64,000 nucleotides of DNA from Clavaria fumosa. Taxonomy: Eukaryota; Basidiomycota; Agaricomycetes; Agaricales; Clavariaceae. Location: the NCBI GenBank assembly GCA_951802425.1, contig OX637801.1:1426001-1490000 (forward strand). Direction: 5' to 3'. The notes beneath the pieces were generated by a model. That model saw only the letters and a program-made list of their open reading frames with translations, searched no databases and was not told the DNA's origin. The position numbers and the translations under genes were made by a program. Of this stretch, positions 1 to 13,172 are shown piece by piece (the first letter of the stretch is position 1; the number at the start of each line of letters is the position of its first letter).

Positions 1-104
1 GTCGACGCACTACTACTTCTGCCATACCTTCTCCTCCTCGTTCCAAACCCTCGTCCTCGTCGTTCGCAACGACGACCAACCCATAAAAAAGACTCTCATT
101 CACA
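1..104 (+). promoter_or_regulatory. 5' leader of the LIM-RhoGAP gene
   Basis: Strongly pyrimidine-rich (C/T) stretch directly upstream of the first ATG, as is usual for basidiomycete transcription start regions. No TATA box is seen; the core promoter is outside the window. Confidence 0.35.
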
Positions 105-3100
105 ATGTCCACCACAGGTCATTCCTCCCCTCCCGACCAGCAAGGCCACGCTTCCGCCTTAGACCCGCCCTCCAAACCAGACTCACCTTTTCTCCCGCCA
201 GACCACTTCCACAATCCCAACCCTCCCTCCTCGGAGCCCACCTCCGCACCCCCATCCGGCCGCCAGCGCCGCATTCCAGATCGCATTACCGCCCCCCCCG
301 CTAGAGCTGCTACCACTGGCTCCGCGCCAGACGCTGACCCGGCTTCCGCAAATCTTCCTATCTCGTACGCCCACAGCGACGACCTCTCCCACCAGCCGCG
401 CAACCCCCTCTCGCGTGACACAAGTCTCTCCGGATCTGCTCCGGACTCCGACCTCGCGTCCTCTGCCCCCTCCACTCGATATACCACCCCATCCAGTGCA
501 GATCAGCACAGCCATCAGCGTCCGTCGGCCGCCCCCGTTGCTGCTTCTGCGCCCACTGGGTCCGCCATTAGCCTTTCGCACCTCAATTCTGAGCACCGCG
601 AGCGCCGCAAGAGTACGGGCTCCACATCGTCTGGGGGTTCATCCGAGCCCGACCTCGTCCGCAAGGACTCCTCGCCTTCGAATGGATCCACCGTTACTTC
701 TAGTGCAGGCTCAGCAGGGTAAGCGGCGTCACACCTCCCTCCGTGCCCTAGTCTGCTCCTAATGCTGACTATCCCGTTTTGACTCCCACCATCATTGATT
801 TTGCCAGACCATGCTCGTCGTGTGCCAAGCCCTTGCAAGGCGCTTTTGTACGTGCTTTGGGTACCGTGTTCCACATAAACTGCTTTAGCTGCATGGTACG
901 AGTGTCTTTGATCGTACAGTTTCTTTGTGCTTATCCCAAGAATGACTAGGATTGCGGTGATCTCGTCGCGTCTAAGTTCTTCCCTGTCGAAGGTCCCAGC
1001 GGCAAACAACATCCTCTCTGCGAGAAGGATTATTTTCGTCGTTTGAATCTGATCTGTACAAAGTGCGACACAGCGCTAAGAGGCAGCTATATCACGGCAT
1101 GCAGTGTGTATCTCATCTCATTTCAAATAGAACATCTGCTCATCCTCGCACTACGAACAGACAAAAAATATCATGTGGAGCATTTCACGTGCTCTATCTG
1201 TCCCACCCTGTTCGGTCCGCAAGATTCGTACTACGAGCACGATGGCGACGTGTACTGCCACTTCCACTATTCGACGCGCTTCGCGACCAAGTGCGTTGGC
1301 TGTAACAGTGCGATCATTAAGCAGTTCGTCGAGATCAACCGGAATATGCGCGATGAGTGCTGGCATCCGGAATGTTATATGATTAACAAGGTGCGTGATT
1401 TCCCGGTCCGTCGGAGAAAGATTGATCTCAAGTATATGACAGTTCTGGAACGTCAAAGTGGTAACTAAGCGGCCGACGAGCAACTCGGAGACTGAAGGGA
1501 GCGGCTCGGTAATCGCTTACCTGGATGAGCAGAACGAGTCGGCGGTGACTCTTAAGGAGAAGCAGAGCCGCATGGAGCAGCTTGTATTCCGCATCTGGAC
1601 GTAAGTGCCGTTGCATCATGATATACGTCAGAAGTTCTAACATAATCATATAAATACAAGGGTCCTGTCGGCATTTGAGGAATCCAGCGCATCATGCATC
1701 TCAGACATGTTACGGCTGGTCAGCAGCGGGCAGTATCTGGATGCGATCCGGATGGCGGAGAAGTTCAACCTACACGTCGAAGTACTATTCGCGACCATTG
1801 ACGATCTCGAATATCAATTCGTGCGAGATGGTCTCAAAGGTACACTCTCCTATCTTTGTCTCAAAGACTCTCCCGCTGAAACCCCAGCTTCCCAGGGCTC
1901 TCCCACGTGCGCGAAGCACGCATGCTCTGCCGCAAGACCGTTGATCTCTTCACCCTCCTCTCACGGACACAGGAAACGGGTGCGCGGCGCATGACCATGA
2001 CGCAGGAACTACTCGCGCTAGTGACTGGGCTCGCGCACTACCTCAAGATGCTCATCCGCATCGCGCTCACGGGCGCGCTCAAACTCGAGCGCGAGCGGAA
2101 CGTGTCGGACGCGATGAGCGCGTTCTTGGACAAGCTCCACCTCCTCGCAGTGCAAGGGGGCAACCCGAATGCGCGCCGCCTTGTGGCGCGCAGCAATGGC
2201 GAGGTCATTGCAGCACACTCTAGCGGTGGCAGCGGCAAGGCAAGCGGCAATTTGGGTACGCAAGGCGTGTCGTATGGGTTCCGCAGTCTGGCGCCAGAGA
2301 ACGCGGGCGAGTCACCGTTTGCTATTCCTGCGCCGCCCGCGAACGGTGCAGGCCAGGGGCGGAGCGCGGGCCAGGGCCAGTTCCACCAACACCACCACCA
2401 TCCGCCCAGCGATCTGTGCGTCAAGTGCGGGCTGACGGTCGAGGAAGACTGTGTACGGCTGGGGACGTACCAGCGCTGGCACTCGCACTGCGTGCAATGT
2501 GAAGTGTGCGGGCGGAACGCGACGGTAGCGCCGAGCGGTGTCAGCAGCAGTAACAGCAACAGCGGCCATACGAAAGAGCGGGAGCCGGCGCAAGTAAACA
2601 GTAATAACCCCACCAGCGAGGAGAAGGACAAGTCGGTCGAGAAGAGCGGGAGCGGGGAGGGAGGGCTCAAAATCTCGACGGCACGCCGGCCGCCAGCGAA
2701 CGTCGCGTTGTTCGTGTACGACGTTGACTCGCTCAAGGACACACCGAGCTTTGGGGATGTGCCGACCGTGCTGTTCTGCACTGACCACGCGCGCGGCAAC
2801 TGCCGCGCTGGCTTCCAGGCGGTGTCGCGCCTAGAGCAGTATGCGTTTTTGTTGAACGTGGCGCTGAGACGGTTGTATTCGGTGCTGAAGAAGCAGGGTG
2901 TGCTGCCCTTATCGCCTGGTACGCGTCATCTTTCATACTCACGTGCTCCTCGCTCCTCTTTTACTCCAAATCGCACCTGCTCATGAATGCTCCGTTCTCT
3001 TTTCAATTCCCTTTTTGGGTATAGCTTCTGTCACAGTTGGAGGAGCGGCTCTCAAGGGAGGCGAGCCGGATCCGTACCGCAGCTCGAGCGACATCATGCG

Positions 3101-5168
3101 GATGAAGACGGTGCATCTGGACCGCAAGCTCTCCACTACCGCACACCTTCCGAAGCGGTCGACCGTCATAGAGAGCCCCGCCGGCAAGAGCATACACGAG
3201 TCTGACGTCGTGCACTCGCCGCGGTGGCAGGACGGCCCCCCGCAGCGGCTGCTCTGGCAGCCGCCCAAGTCGCCGACACCGCAGAACCGCTCACCGTTGC
3301 GCATGCCCCCCGCGAGACCACCGCCGCCACCACCCGAAGCGTCACTGTTGTCGATGCAGGTCCCACCGCTGCCGCCACAGCAACAGCAGCCGCAGCAGCA
3401 GCAGAGCCAAGTGCTGCGGCCCGCCTTCGCGCGGAACAACACGGCCGTGAAGATCGTGGATGACTCGGGGCCAACGCTGACGGGAGCCGGGGATGCCCCG
3501 GGCGAGCAGGGCCTGAAGCTGCGCGACGGGTCGCTGCTGTCGGACGTGACGAACACGCTCAGCACGGCGGACGACGGGATCACGCTTGCCGATATCCCGC
3601 ACATCGTGGAGGCGGCGCAGGCGCGTGAGCAACACCGGTCGCTGCCGCGTGAGAGCGCGACGCCGTACATCGCGGAGCTGAGCGCGGTGGAGCTGTCGAT
3701 CGTGAAGCATGCGGCGGTGCTGGCGCTGCATCGGTCGCCATTGAGGGACCAATTTGAGCTGGACGAAATCCTGGAGCTGTTGGAGTTGAAGAAGGGCGGG
3801 TTTTTTTATAAGCTATTCAATAAATCGGGCAGCGACAAGAAGGTTAAGAAAAAGGGTACGCCAATACTTTTCGTTTCGCAGACAACTCATCTAACATGTT
3901 GCAATAAATCCCTAGGTGTCTTTGGGGTGCCGTTGGAATTGCTGGTAGAGCGCGAAGGGGCCGATTCCCTGCTAGGTGCCACACGGTCAACATTGAGAAT
4001 CCCAAGTTTTATTGATGACGTGGTGTCTGCTATGCGGCAAATGGGTGAGTTTATGTTTGTATCTCAGCGCTCAGCGTGCTCATTAGCCTTTATGATCAGA
4101 CATGTCGATCGAGGGCATCTTCCGGAAGAACGGAAACATCAGGCGGTTGAAGGACCTTGCTGAGGCCATTGATCGAGATCCATCTCTTGTGGATCTTTCA
4201 CAGGATAATCCTGTGCAACTTGCGGCTCTGCTGAAGAAATTCCTTCGAGACCTGCCTGATCCCCTTATGACGTTCAAACTCCACAAGTTGTTCATCTCCA
4301 CACAAAGTAGTCCTCCGCCGTCTGACTTTATTTTTCGGTTTCACTGACATGCTTTGTTGTGGCTGGGCTAGGTGCCTCTTCCGACGAGGAGCGGATGCGA
4401 CTGCTGCACATGGTCTCAATCATCTTACCAAAGGCACATCGAGATACTATGGAGGTGCTCTTCACGTTCCTCAAGTGGGTAGCATCCTTCGCACACATGG
4501 ACGAAGAAACGGGCAGCAAGATGGATCTGCCCAATCTGGCGACAGTGATCTGTCCGAGCATCTTGTATGCCAGAGGTCGCGATGCCGTGCGGGATGACAG
4601 TTTCAGCGCGATTCGCGTCGTCACTTCGTTACTCGAGCATCAGGATGAACTTTTCCAGGTTCCTTTGGAGTTCTTGCCGATCCTCGACGACCAGGAGTAC
4701 TTTGCGAACAGCATGGAACTCCCAAGCAAAGATATCCTGAAGAAGTGCGACACGTATATGCGATTAAAGACTAATGGAAGACCGCCGCCCATGACGTCAC
4801 CCTCTAACAGCGGGCAGTTGCTTAGCAACCCCGCGGGGAACCACGTCCGCTTCCCTTCGCCGAACTTGCCGAACCATAATAACAGCAGCCAGGGCGGCGC
4901 GGAACGCCCGCCGATGGTTTCCTCGTCAAGCCTCGATTCGAGCCGGGGGATTCGTCCGCCTCCACCCGGCGGCATTTCTCCCTCCCCTTCGTCTCAAGCC
5001 GTGCCACAGCTGCCACCACTACCTCTTCGGAGTGAGAGCAGTGGTCTCGATTGGCAAAGCACGCCACGACTGAGACCCACGTCGTGGTTACAACCGCCCC
5101 GCCCCAACGAAGATACATCGCCTCAACAACTCCTTGTTCAGAATGGTATGGCAGAGAGGCAGCGATGA
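105..5168 (+). CDS. LRG1: LIM-domain RhoGAP, Lrg1-like
   Basis: GTPase-activating protein for Rho GTPases; in yeast the Lrg1 family dampens Rho1 in cell-wall and polarity control. About 10 introns interrupt the gene. The first exon (105-718) is a disordered Ser/Pro-rich leader. Then follow three LIM zinc fingers: one starting with CSSCAKPLQG (about 808-1020), a second with CTKCDTALRGSY and CSICPTLFG (about 1050-1390), and a third with CVKCGLTVEEDCVRLG (about 2416-2520). A Ser/Pro/Gln-rich linker precedes a RhoGAP domain (about 3915-4650) with the arginine-finger motif GIFRKNGN and the segment NPVQLAALLKKFLRDLPDP. The tail is Pro/Ser-rich. Splice joins restore the LIM spacing, for example C-N-K-K-Y-H across the intron near 1105-1160. 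The ATG at 105 is the first in a long open exon; TGA ends at 5168. Three LIMs favour Lrg1 over the two-LIM Rga1/Rga2 type. Confidence 0.88.
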
Positions 5169-5777
5169 TGTCGTCAAGTTCTTCCTGTGTATGTGTTGTG
5201 TGACGCTATTCACTCTTTGATTGGTATCCTTTCTCTGAAACTCTCTCGACTCTTTTTTGCGAATATCTGTAGTTTAGTTACGGTGACATGGACGAATATC
5301 TTTGCACACATACCCGCATTGAATTATGCACTTCGATACATCTCCCCATGACCCATTTCGCGTCTCCTGACTCACCCTGCCACACGTCGTTACAGCAGCC
5401 GTATAGGAGGATGGGTAAGCGGGCCGAGTTTGCGATCACGGACGTCAATTGCCCAGGTCGTGTATGGACCGGGTCGAGGTTATCCGTCAGCACGCGGCTT
5501 TAGGGATGCCGAGATGCCGATGTATTACATGTGCTTACCAATTCATGATGACAACGCGGATGCCGCGACGCGCGTCACACTAACGGCGCAAGCGCCATTT
5601 CAGCTGGGCTGGTTCCGGGCCTCGTCGATTGTCGACGCCGCCGCACGTATTCGTCTTTCCCCGCCGCTACCGGAAGTTCTCCTCCATAAAAGCCGCGTGC
5701 TTTTCGCTCGTCATGCTGGACTTCACCATCGTTATCACCACCCCTCGAGCCTCAACAAACTAGCAAAGAACCAAGTT
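5169..5777. other. intergenic, 3' UTR and promoter
   Basis: Between two genes on the same strand. Short open frames here have no protein-like composition. I see no RNA gene or repeat. Confidence 0.5.
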
Positions 5778-6419
5778 ATGTACCCTTACTACCGCCGCCC
5801 CTCGCGACTGCTGTGGTTCTTCTTTGGCGGGCTGGCCGCCACCTTGTGGCTCAAGCACAAAGAGTGTCGCCACCCCGACCGCTTCGGGTTCTGCGTTCGC
5901 AAGCCCATCCCACACACCCCCGCTGGCCCCATCGCCGCTCCTCCTCCTCCTACCTCTCCCTCCTCCGCCCCTGCACCGCCGAGCGCAGAGACTGGCCACA
6001 GCCCGACGCCAGCGCAGCGGACGGAGTGGCCGCCCTTTGGCGCCGCCGTCCAGCCCCCGTTCGGGTGGGAAGAAGAGAAGGAGAGAATATTTGCGCTCGG
6101 GAGACAGGCAGGAGACGCTGTCAGTCACATCCCCTCCCCCCCCCCTTTCGCTCGTCCCTTTATCGTCGTCGCGACTCAATCCCCTTTCTCCGCAGATGAC
6201 AGAAATGTCTGAAACGACGTTGGACACCCTCCTCTCCGCGGTCGAGGGTCTCAGAGCGGTCGGTGTTTTTCCGCTGATGATATGCAAGCCCTTCGCTCAT
6301 TCCAATTTGGGAACATGTGCTAGAAATTGGCCGCACATCGCGCCGAGCGCGAGGCAGAAAAGCAGCGCCTTGAGCAGCTGCTTGCCGAAGAGAAGCAGAA
6401 CGCCAAGCGCTGGGTGTAA
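5778..6419 (+). CDS. small single-pass membrane protein, unknown
   Basis: Not a family I recognise. The three-exon model starts with MYPYYRRPSR, followed at once by one hydrophobic helix (LLWFFFGGLAATLWL, residues about 11-25), a short Cys/Arg/His-rich segment, and a Pro-rich linker. The last two exons encode an acidic/basic helix (RAEREAEKQRLEQLLAEEK) likely to form a coiled coil, ending in KRWV. Introns at about 6130-6195 (GTCAGT...GCAG) and 6262-6318 (GTCGGT...CTAG) keep the frame. The layout is an N-terminal anchor with a cytosolic or matrix coiled coil; in basidiomycetes such short proteins are often found at the ER or mitochondria, but that is inference. The coding probability rests on the clean splice joins and the charged heptad-like tail. 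Confidence 0.6.
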
Positions 6420-6582
6420 ATCAGAAGAAGAACTGTCCGCGGATACTTTGTATAATAAGTTATCAAAGCGAATGCACTTTCTCCTCTCTCGTACTATCAC
6501 GATGACATGGACGCAGCAATATAGTTTCGTGAGAAAGATTGGATAATCATACATGAAACAACTACTACTTTTCATCGCAACG

Positions 6583-8665
6583 CTAGACCGAGACTTCGGC
6601 CTTATTAACATTATTTCCATCGGGGGAATTGAGGTACGTGGGAGGCTGGGGGTCAACAACAGAACCCTGCTCTTCCGCTGGTAAAACCAGCATGATTTTT
6701 TGTCAGAACCAGCGCAGGGGAAGGGACGGAAGCACGCACGCATGGCATGCCAATAATAAACGACCAGGCCCAGTAAGACGACCGCGAAAGCCACAAAATA
6801 GAGCCAGAACGGCGATAATTGCTACGCAGGAACCAGGGGGGGAGCGGGGTATCGGCCAGAGCTCGAGGAGAGGGGCAAAGGACTCAACGAATAAGCAGAT
6901 ACCTAGAGAGGCGGGTTGAGTGCACGGGTGAAGCGAAGGCGAGAGGATATCCCCCGCAGCTTTTCTGAGGCCCACGCACCGAAAATAAGCCCATAGAAGT
7001 CGGACGAGAGCAGACTCAAGTTGAAGTACGTCGACGAAGTTAAGCGGAAGAGCAGCGGGGCGACCGAGTATAGAATGAACAGCGCTGGCGGTAAATTTTT
7101 CGCCCGGCAACAACACAAGGCGTGGGTGTCATCAGGGGGCTGCTCGTGAGAGGTAAGCAGAACAGATGACGGCGTACCAGTTGTGTAGGCGGAAAGCAAA
7201 CCGACTGGTGTAAAAAGAGTGTCAAGTTAACATCCGCGAGTCGGATGAAAAAGAAGGAACTGAGAGAAGTGCCTCCAGACCATTTACACTGTCCCACACA
7301 GCGTCCCCTAACCGCTTGTTCTCAAGCTTGGTAGCTTGCACGCCGCAGATAATCGCACCCCAGAAGCCGATCTGGCCGACGACCTTGACGCGAAAAGAAA
7401 TAAAGGCGCGGAGGCGTGAGTCACAGGTTTGTTTCTTAGCAACGCAGGGGAATGATATGGCTGGTGAACAAACTTCGTAGAGCGGCCTCTTCCGCACGAG
7501 GAACTCCTCAGTCGCATTGGCTGTCAAGCAAAGACTGATCAACAATTACGCTTCTATCAGGCAAGCGCATATTCGTGGGGGGAGGAGGAGGAGAGACACA
7601 CCGAACCCATACAGCGTGGCGCCTGCCAACATGAGTGCATCGCCCTTGCCTCTGGCCGACACAGGACGCGAGTCCTTTCCCGTTAGACGATCTGAGGCGA
7701 CGAGCAGTGCCAGGCCACTGATGCAAACCACCACGCCCTAAAAACCCAGGCTCGCATCTGAGCGGGGGAGGGGACAAAAAGGGAGATGCAAAAGCGATTG
7801 GGGGACTCGCCAACAGCTGCGTCCAGTGGTAGCGGGTCCGCATGTAGAACCACGACGCGAACATGCACACGGGGATCGCCCACCTGCGGTAAGAGCCTCG
7901 ACATTCGGTCGCGCGATGCGCCCTGAAAGGAGGGAGCACGCACGCATTGAGCAGCATACAGGAGAGCAGGTCGGTGTATTGGTACGCCTGCAGCGGGGGG
8001 GATCGTGAGGCTCTGGATACGGGCTAAACTGAGAGCGAGGACGAACGGTCACGACGAGAAAATTTCCTTCCACATCGCAAGCTGCCAGGATGAAGTCTGT
8101 GCGCCGGGCTCAGGTTCCCCACGGCGTCCAGGAAACCTAATTCGAGAACACACATTTCCAGCCGTCTCGGAGGACGACCCAGAACCACCCTTGGATGCCG
8201 TCTCCATACATAACCCACTGCGTCGACGACACATTTCCAATGAACAAAGTCACCAAAGAGACTCACAACGGTATTGCGTCCAAGGGGTATACACGGCGGC
8301 CAACGTAAAGTACCTACGGGCCAGAAAATACTCAACCGAGCGGCGGAAACGCCCTGGTTGACTGAAGCTCACAGGAAGAACGACTGCGTCGCGGGCAACG
8401 CCCACCCGCGCCTCACCAGGGTGGTCGTCGACACGTCCGAGCAGGTGATGCACAGCGCGAGGAGCTGCCCGGACAAGAGCGCGGTCACAAACCGTCGGGA
8501 GCAGACGACGTGCGCGATGCGCTGCCTCAGGCTCCGCACAAAAGACCTGAGGGAGGTGTATTCGAGGGGTGGACGTCCCGCGCTCGGTTTGCGAGCGGCC
8601 TGTTGGGAGTCGCTGCAAACGACGTCGTGTGCTCCGTCAGCCTTTTGGTCACGTGCGGAGGACAT
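6583..8665 (-). CDS. SLC35F-type (DUF914) membrane transporter
   Basis: Putative drug/metabolite-superfamily transporter of the SLC35F1/F2 group, expected to have about 10 membrane helices; substrate unknown. The N-terminal exon (ATG at 8665) encodes a hydrophilic leader, then LLSGQLLALCITCSDVSTTT and PATQSFFL, which match the first conserved helices of this family. The gene is split into many short exons in three frames; hydrophobic helices recur down to 6740 (FVAFAVVLLGLVVYYWHAM). The last join (donor GTGCGT near 6735, acceptor just before 6672) gives a tail starting PEEQGSVVDPQPPTYLNSPD and ending at TAG 6583-6585. An N-terminal hydrophilic stretch and acidic cytosolic C-tail fit the family. 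Internal exon borders were not all resolved. Confidence 0.75.
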
Positions 8666-9377
8666 GGCGGGAGTTGGAGATAGCGACGGCCAGGAAAGCG
8701 CGTCTGACTTGTAGAAATGAGAAAGCCGGTGTTTTATAGAAAGAGAGGTAGCAGAAGGACATGTTGCGGAACCAGACGGAGCTAGGTCTTCTGCCAGCAA
8801 TACGTGACTGCTGAGAAGAGCACGAGAGAACGGACGGAAGACGGATATCCGCGACCGGCGACCAACGCGAGTGGATATTGCTGTTGTATGTAAGGTAGAG
8901 TTGCATGATTCTTCTACGGTTCGAACCGATATTGTCTGCTAAAGCTGCATATCATGTTAAAACACACCAAATGGAGGTACTGACAGTATTCCGCAGTAGA
9001 ACAGCCCATCATTCAAAGACCAGCCAAGCCAGAAGGTTGAGGAGATGGAGATGAAGATACATATATTAAGCTGCCAAACAGTGATGTGGGAAGCAGGCAT
9101 TGATCACATCAGACACAACAGGATCAAAAAGCTATATGCCAAGAGCGGGCGAAGGTAGGAAGATCAGAATCGAATGACGTAAAACGGTGCCATCAACTCG
9201 GCCCTTAAGTTGATGCCATGAGTCCTGGTTCCACAGAGCACTAGGATTCCCAAAAATTAAATTAAAAAAAAGGAAACGAAAAGGTAAATGAGGAAAGCAA
9301 GCGAGAGTACACCATGCAGCAATAGCCGAGGAAACAAACGAGCCGCACTCAAACGGCGGGTATGCAGGATTAGATGT
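8666..9377. other. intergenic
   Basis: Holds the upstream region of the minus-strand SLC35F-like gene and the 3' end of the minus-strand GATA gene. Mixed, A-rich sequence near 9250-9290. No coding, RNA or repeat signal that I can support. Confidence 0.5.
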
Positions 9378-10864
9378 TCACTGATGTGACGCAAGCGGAG
9401 GGGGCGATTTTGGTGAGGGCGAGTGTGGGCGCTGCACGTGTGCGGCACCGCTGCCGCTGCCACTGCCACTGCTGCCGCTGCCACCGCCATGGCCATTATG
9501 CTCGAACATGTGCTTCGCGGCCGATGGCGGGTGAGAGGGGCCGTCTGTGGCGTTCTGTTCGTGTGTCCACGTCTTGATATCAGGTAAGTGGTTCGAATGG
9601 AATTCCTTACTGGGGTGTGCGGCGGGGCCGGCGGACTGAGGGTAAGAGTAGGACACGAGCGGCAGCCCGTAACCCGGGGGAGAAGTCGAATGGGCAGCCG
9701 CTTGCGGGGACTGCCGCATGGTGGAAGTCGCCAGTGGCCCTCCCTTACGAGCAAACTGCTCTGGCCTGGGTCTGGAATGAGTCCTCTCGAACAAACCGCA
9801 CTTGTTACAAAGCTGGAAGGCGAAAAAGGATATTTTTTAACAGCGCAAAAAGGTAATGGTAAGCACGATTGTTGACTGACAACTTTTCCTGGGTTAAGAT
9901 TTGACCTTCTCCATGTTGAGGTGTCCGTGGTACAACAATTGAAGCATCTCCGACGTACTTTATCGCTTAGCTTAGTCGCCGCATCGTCTGTAAATACGAC
10001 GGATGGTGAAGCGAAGGAATAAGCATGCAGACTATGTCTTGGTTGGGTAGGTGGAGCGTTCACAGGGGGCAGATGCGTAGGATACAGTGGCGCTACTTGA
10101 TGTGTTTGGGTCTGGTTGGGTGAAGTATGAGCATATCTGTGATCGAAAGCAGGATCATTGCTGTATGAGTACGAAGAAGACATTGGGGGATAGGCATTGG
10201 AATAGTGCATTCTCAAAGGCTGAGGATACTGATTTTGAGGATACAAGGTGTGCATGTTGTAGGGCTCGTGAGGTGGCGATCGTGGCAAGGTGTTGGGAGT
10301 TGAAGCGGATGAACGATCAAGGGAAGAGACGGAGAGCGCAGGTGATTGAGGGACATTCGCAATGGGGGGCGGCGACGGCGGATAATGTGGATGTGCCCGC
10401 GAGGACTCGTGGCTATGTCTGAAAGATGTGCGCTTGAATTAGCTCCGGCTAGCACAGCGCCCATCACTCGCACGTACGTGTCGCGGTGAGACGTGGACCT
10501 GATGTGCGGAGTCTTATCTTCTTCGGCGCTGGATAGTTTGCGAAGGTTGGTATTATGGGAGGCGTCCTCCCTTTTCCCTTCGGACTCTGGGGTCTGCAGA
10601 AAACGATAAGCTCACTGCATGTTACAAGGTGTTGAAACATATATAGACGAACTTTCCGGGCGAGGTCCTCGGTTGAGTCCGTCAGTGCCCTGATGCTTAG
10701 TTCCACTTCTCTGCGGTCTGGTGCTGATCCGGAAGATTCTTCGCCGTTGAGGCGCGATTCGTTGTCATCTCGGGCGTCCTGGGAGCTCTCCGATGATTGC
10801 CTGAGGAGCAGGACGGTCTAGGATGAAGACAGGGTGATAGCAGTGAGACGCACCAAGAGTACAT
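9378..10864 (-). CDS. GATA-type zinc-finger transcription factor
   Basis: Nuclear DNA-binding protein. It has a single GATA finger: CFNCCTTDTSTWRRSNLNPG, then after an intron (about 9818-9884) CNKCGLFERTHSRPRPEQF, giving C-x2-C-x19-C-x2-C. The N-terminus starts MYSW; introns at about 10800-10853, 10608-10660 and 10428-10479 join acidic/Ser-rich exons (ELSIRALTDSTEDLARK, then TPESEGKREDASHN) to a His/Pro/Tyr-rich region. The finger is followed by a Ser/Pro/Gly-rich tail with a Ser-Gly run and ends ASHQ. The exon ladder is consistent: all four joins preserve one frame. Fungal single-finger GATA factors often act in nitrogen, light or iron responses, but nothing here decides which. Confidence 0.85.
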
Positions 10865-11654
10865 GGCCAGCGCTGGATTGGAAATTGAGGGAGAGGGTTA
10901 AGCGTTGGACGAACAAATACCTCCGAGTGAGCTATGGATGAACGAGGAAGGTTAGAACGCGGAAGAGAGGGCTAGGGGGTGAAAAATGAAGATGAACGTA
11001 CGCGTTAAAACGACCAACGAGCGGTGTGTCGAGGGTCTTTAAATGGAGGCTTAACTGCTTGAGGCAACAAAGATCTCAACGACCGCGGGTGACATGGCAG
11101 CTGGCACAACCAACACAGCATCCGGTGGACGCGCATTTGAATCGCCGAAGTCTTTGCGAAAATCTCCGCGAACGGCGCCAGCAGCACATTGCTGCTGCGG
11201 ATCAGACCGTGAACCACCACACACACATCGGCCATCAGCTTCTTCTTAACCCTCGAACTTATCCTTATTAGAACACGGAGACGAGCAGGCGAAATACAAC
11301 AACTTCTACTCTACACCCTCCTTGTCTGCCCGCCTGATGGCCCATCATTCTCACACGGCCGGAAATCATGACACTCAAGCGCGGATGCTCTCAGCGGAGA
11401 ATGTACCTGAATGTGCATTATCCACATCAGAAACTGCGCACTGCCGCCGCCCGCGATCAGGACACGGTCCGTTTTTAGTCTAAGAGGTCAATTATTATGT
11501 GAAAATCGTACAATAGGGATCAATTGATTTTACGCTGTGACGAGGGGGGTAATGAAGATACCAATGTGGAAATTGCTGATGAACCAGCACAGCAGCACGC
11601 TTGCCCTTATCACCGGCCGGTACCGAGCGCGATGCCACTAAGGCGGGAATGGAC
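10865..11654. other. intergenic, promoter of the GATA gene
   Basis: Upstream region of the minus-strand GATA gene. Open frames here are short and unlike proteins. Nothing else seen. Confidence 0.45.
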
Positions 11655-12400
11655 AACCACAACGCTCGGGAAGGCTATGCCTTAATGGACGACTCCCCTC
11701 AGGCTCAGAAGTTTTCTTTGCCTGTCGCCTTGGTGTCGACGATTTCATAGGGGTTCCGACCGTTGTCCCATGATTGGATCAAAATTGCTCCTTGAAAAAG
11801 AAGACCCTTAGGTGGGAACTTGAAGGTCCTGGTGCTGAACTAAGCTTGGCAATTTCGTAAGGTCAAAAGTCAGCTACAATTGTTTAGTAGAAGAAAACAT
11901 TTCTGTTTGAGATGAAAGCCCTGCTCAATATTGCTCTGGTAGCACACAAAGCGCGGACTGCGGGGATGCATCGTCGCATAATGAGCGTGCTCTTCCTCCC
12001 GTGATTTCGGGACCAAATGATTTGTTGCGTGAAAAGATGATTTCACAAGGCAAGGGTCGTATACATCAAGACTTCGACACCAACTTGAAGCCCTGTAGAT
12101 CAGAGGGCCGACAAGCGTTTTCAGATCGGTGGCTTTCCGCGAGAGGGTTGTCGGCGAGCACTGGTCGGATCAGTGTGCCTCAGCGAAACGAATACTGGAC
12201 CGAATGAGTCTACCGGCGAGAGAGAATATGCGATACAGTACTCCGGAAAGGGGAAGAGTAGTGTCTGTTGGTCTGTATTGGTAGTCACTAAATTGATATT
12301 CCGGTCATCTAGAACTTGAACTTGCCCATAGTCGTTATCATTGCCGAACAGACTCAACGGTTCAATTTCGTGAAGGCATTTATTCGACTCGCTCAAGGTG
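11655..12400 (-). pseudogene. decayed partial copy of the neighbouring DyP peroxidase
   Basis: Two blocks match the intact peroxidase gene at 13173-15152 at DNA level. Block A (about 11665-12060) corresponds to its 3' end (about 13155-13625), sharing strings such as AAGCTTGGCAATTTCG and GCTCTTCCTCC. Block B (about 12190-12400) corresponds to the N-terminal region near 14690-14860, sharing CCGGAAAGGGGAAGA. The middle, which in the intact gene encodes the GxxDG motif and the proximal haem histidine, is missing. Frameshifts and stops break all frames. It is a deleted tandem duplicate, not a gene. Confidence 0.75.
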
Positions 12401-13172
12401 AAGAATATAACGTAGGACTTTTACCTATGTTATATCTCAACAGACTGTACCGTGTCGATCATGACTTCATAGCATGTCTAATTCTCCTGGCACCCCTCTT
12501 CCACAGTACTGGAAAAAATAAAATTTGGTAGCCATGGAAGTACCAGAATTGTTGAATTCTCACTCGATTGCACTGGCATTTCACCAGTCGCAAAGGCGTT
12601 CGTCCACATCTCTTCCCAACACTGTTGATGGCAAGGTAAGTTTTAGGTCCTTCTCAGCCATGCACCATCTGAACTATTCCACAATAATCTGAAGTGAATT
12701 GCTGCGCTTTCTGGAATAGCAGGACAACGTCGCCATGCAACATTTATTATAAATACTATTAGCAACATCATGAATCTTGAGGTGAATGCACACATGAACT
12801 ATGATAGCCCACAACGGAAGGTGCGAGACTGGTCACGTGTGTTACAACACTTAATCTGTGATACCAAAATGTAATGAAAGATACTACAAAGATACTACAG
12901 AAAAGATACGCTGGAAGGAAGTGAAAGGTTTGGTCACGACAATTACTCTCGTTTCGCTCTCGCAGGACACATATGATGAATGGTAGAAGGGATTATTTGA
13001 TCTTACAAAACAACGAAGGGCATACACGAAGGTGGAGATTATTGATGAACGAACCATCCTTGCGCCTATATCAAGCACTTTAGAGCGAAGCAAATGAATC
13101 AAAAGATACACGTTTGTGTGCGGACGATACCAATGAAGAGCGGAAAGACGGGTAACATGATATTCGGGAAAG
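12401..13172. other. intergenic
   Basis: AT-richer spacer between the peroxidase pseudogene and the intact copy. I see no gene, RNA or repeat in it. Confidence 0.45.

Noticed and set aside
515..1012. Minus-strand frames overlapping the LIM-RhoGAP gene
   Set aside because: Shadows of a GC-rich coding exon; the plus strand encodes recognisable LIM fingers.
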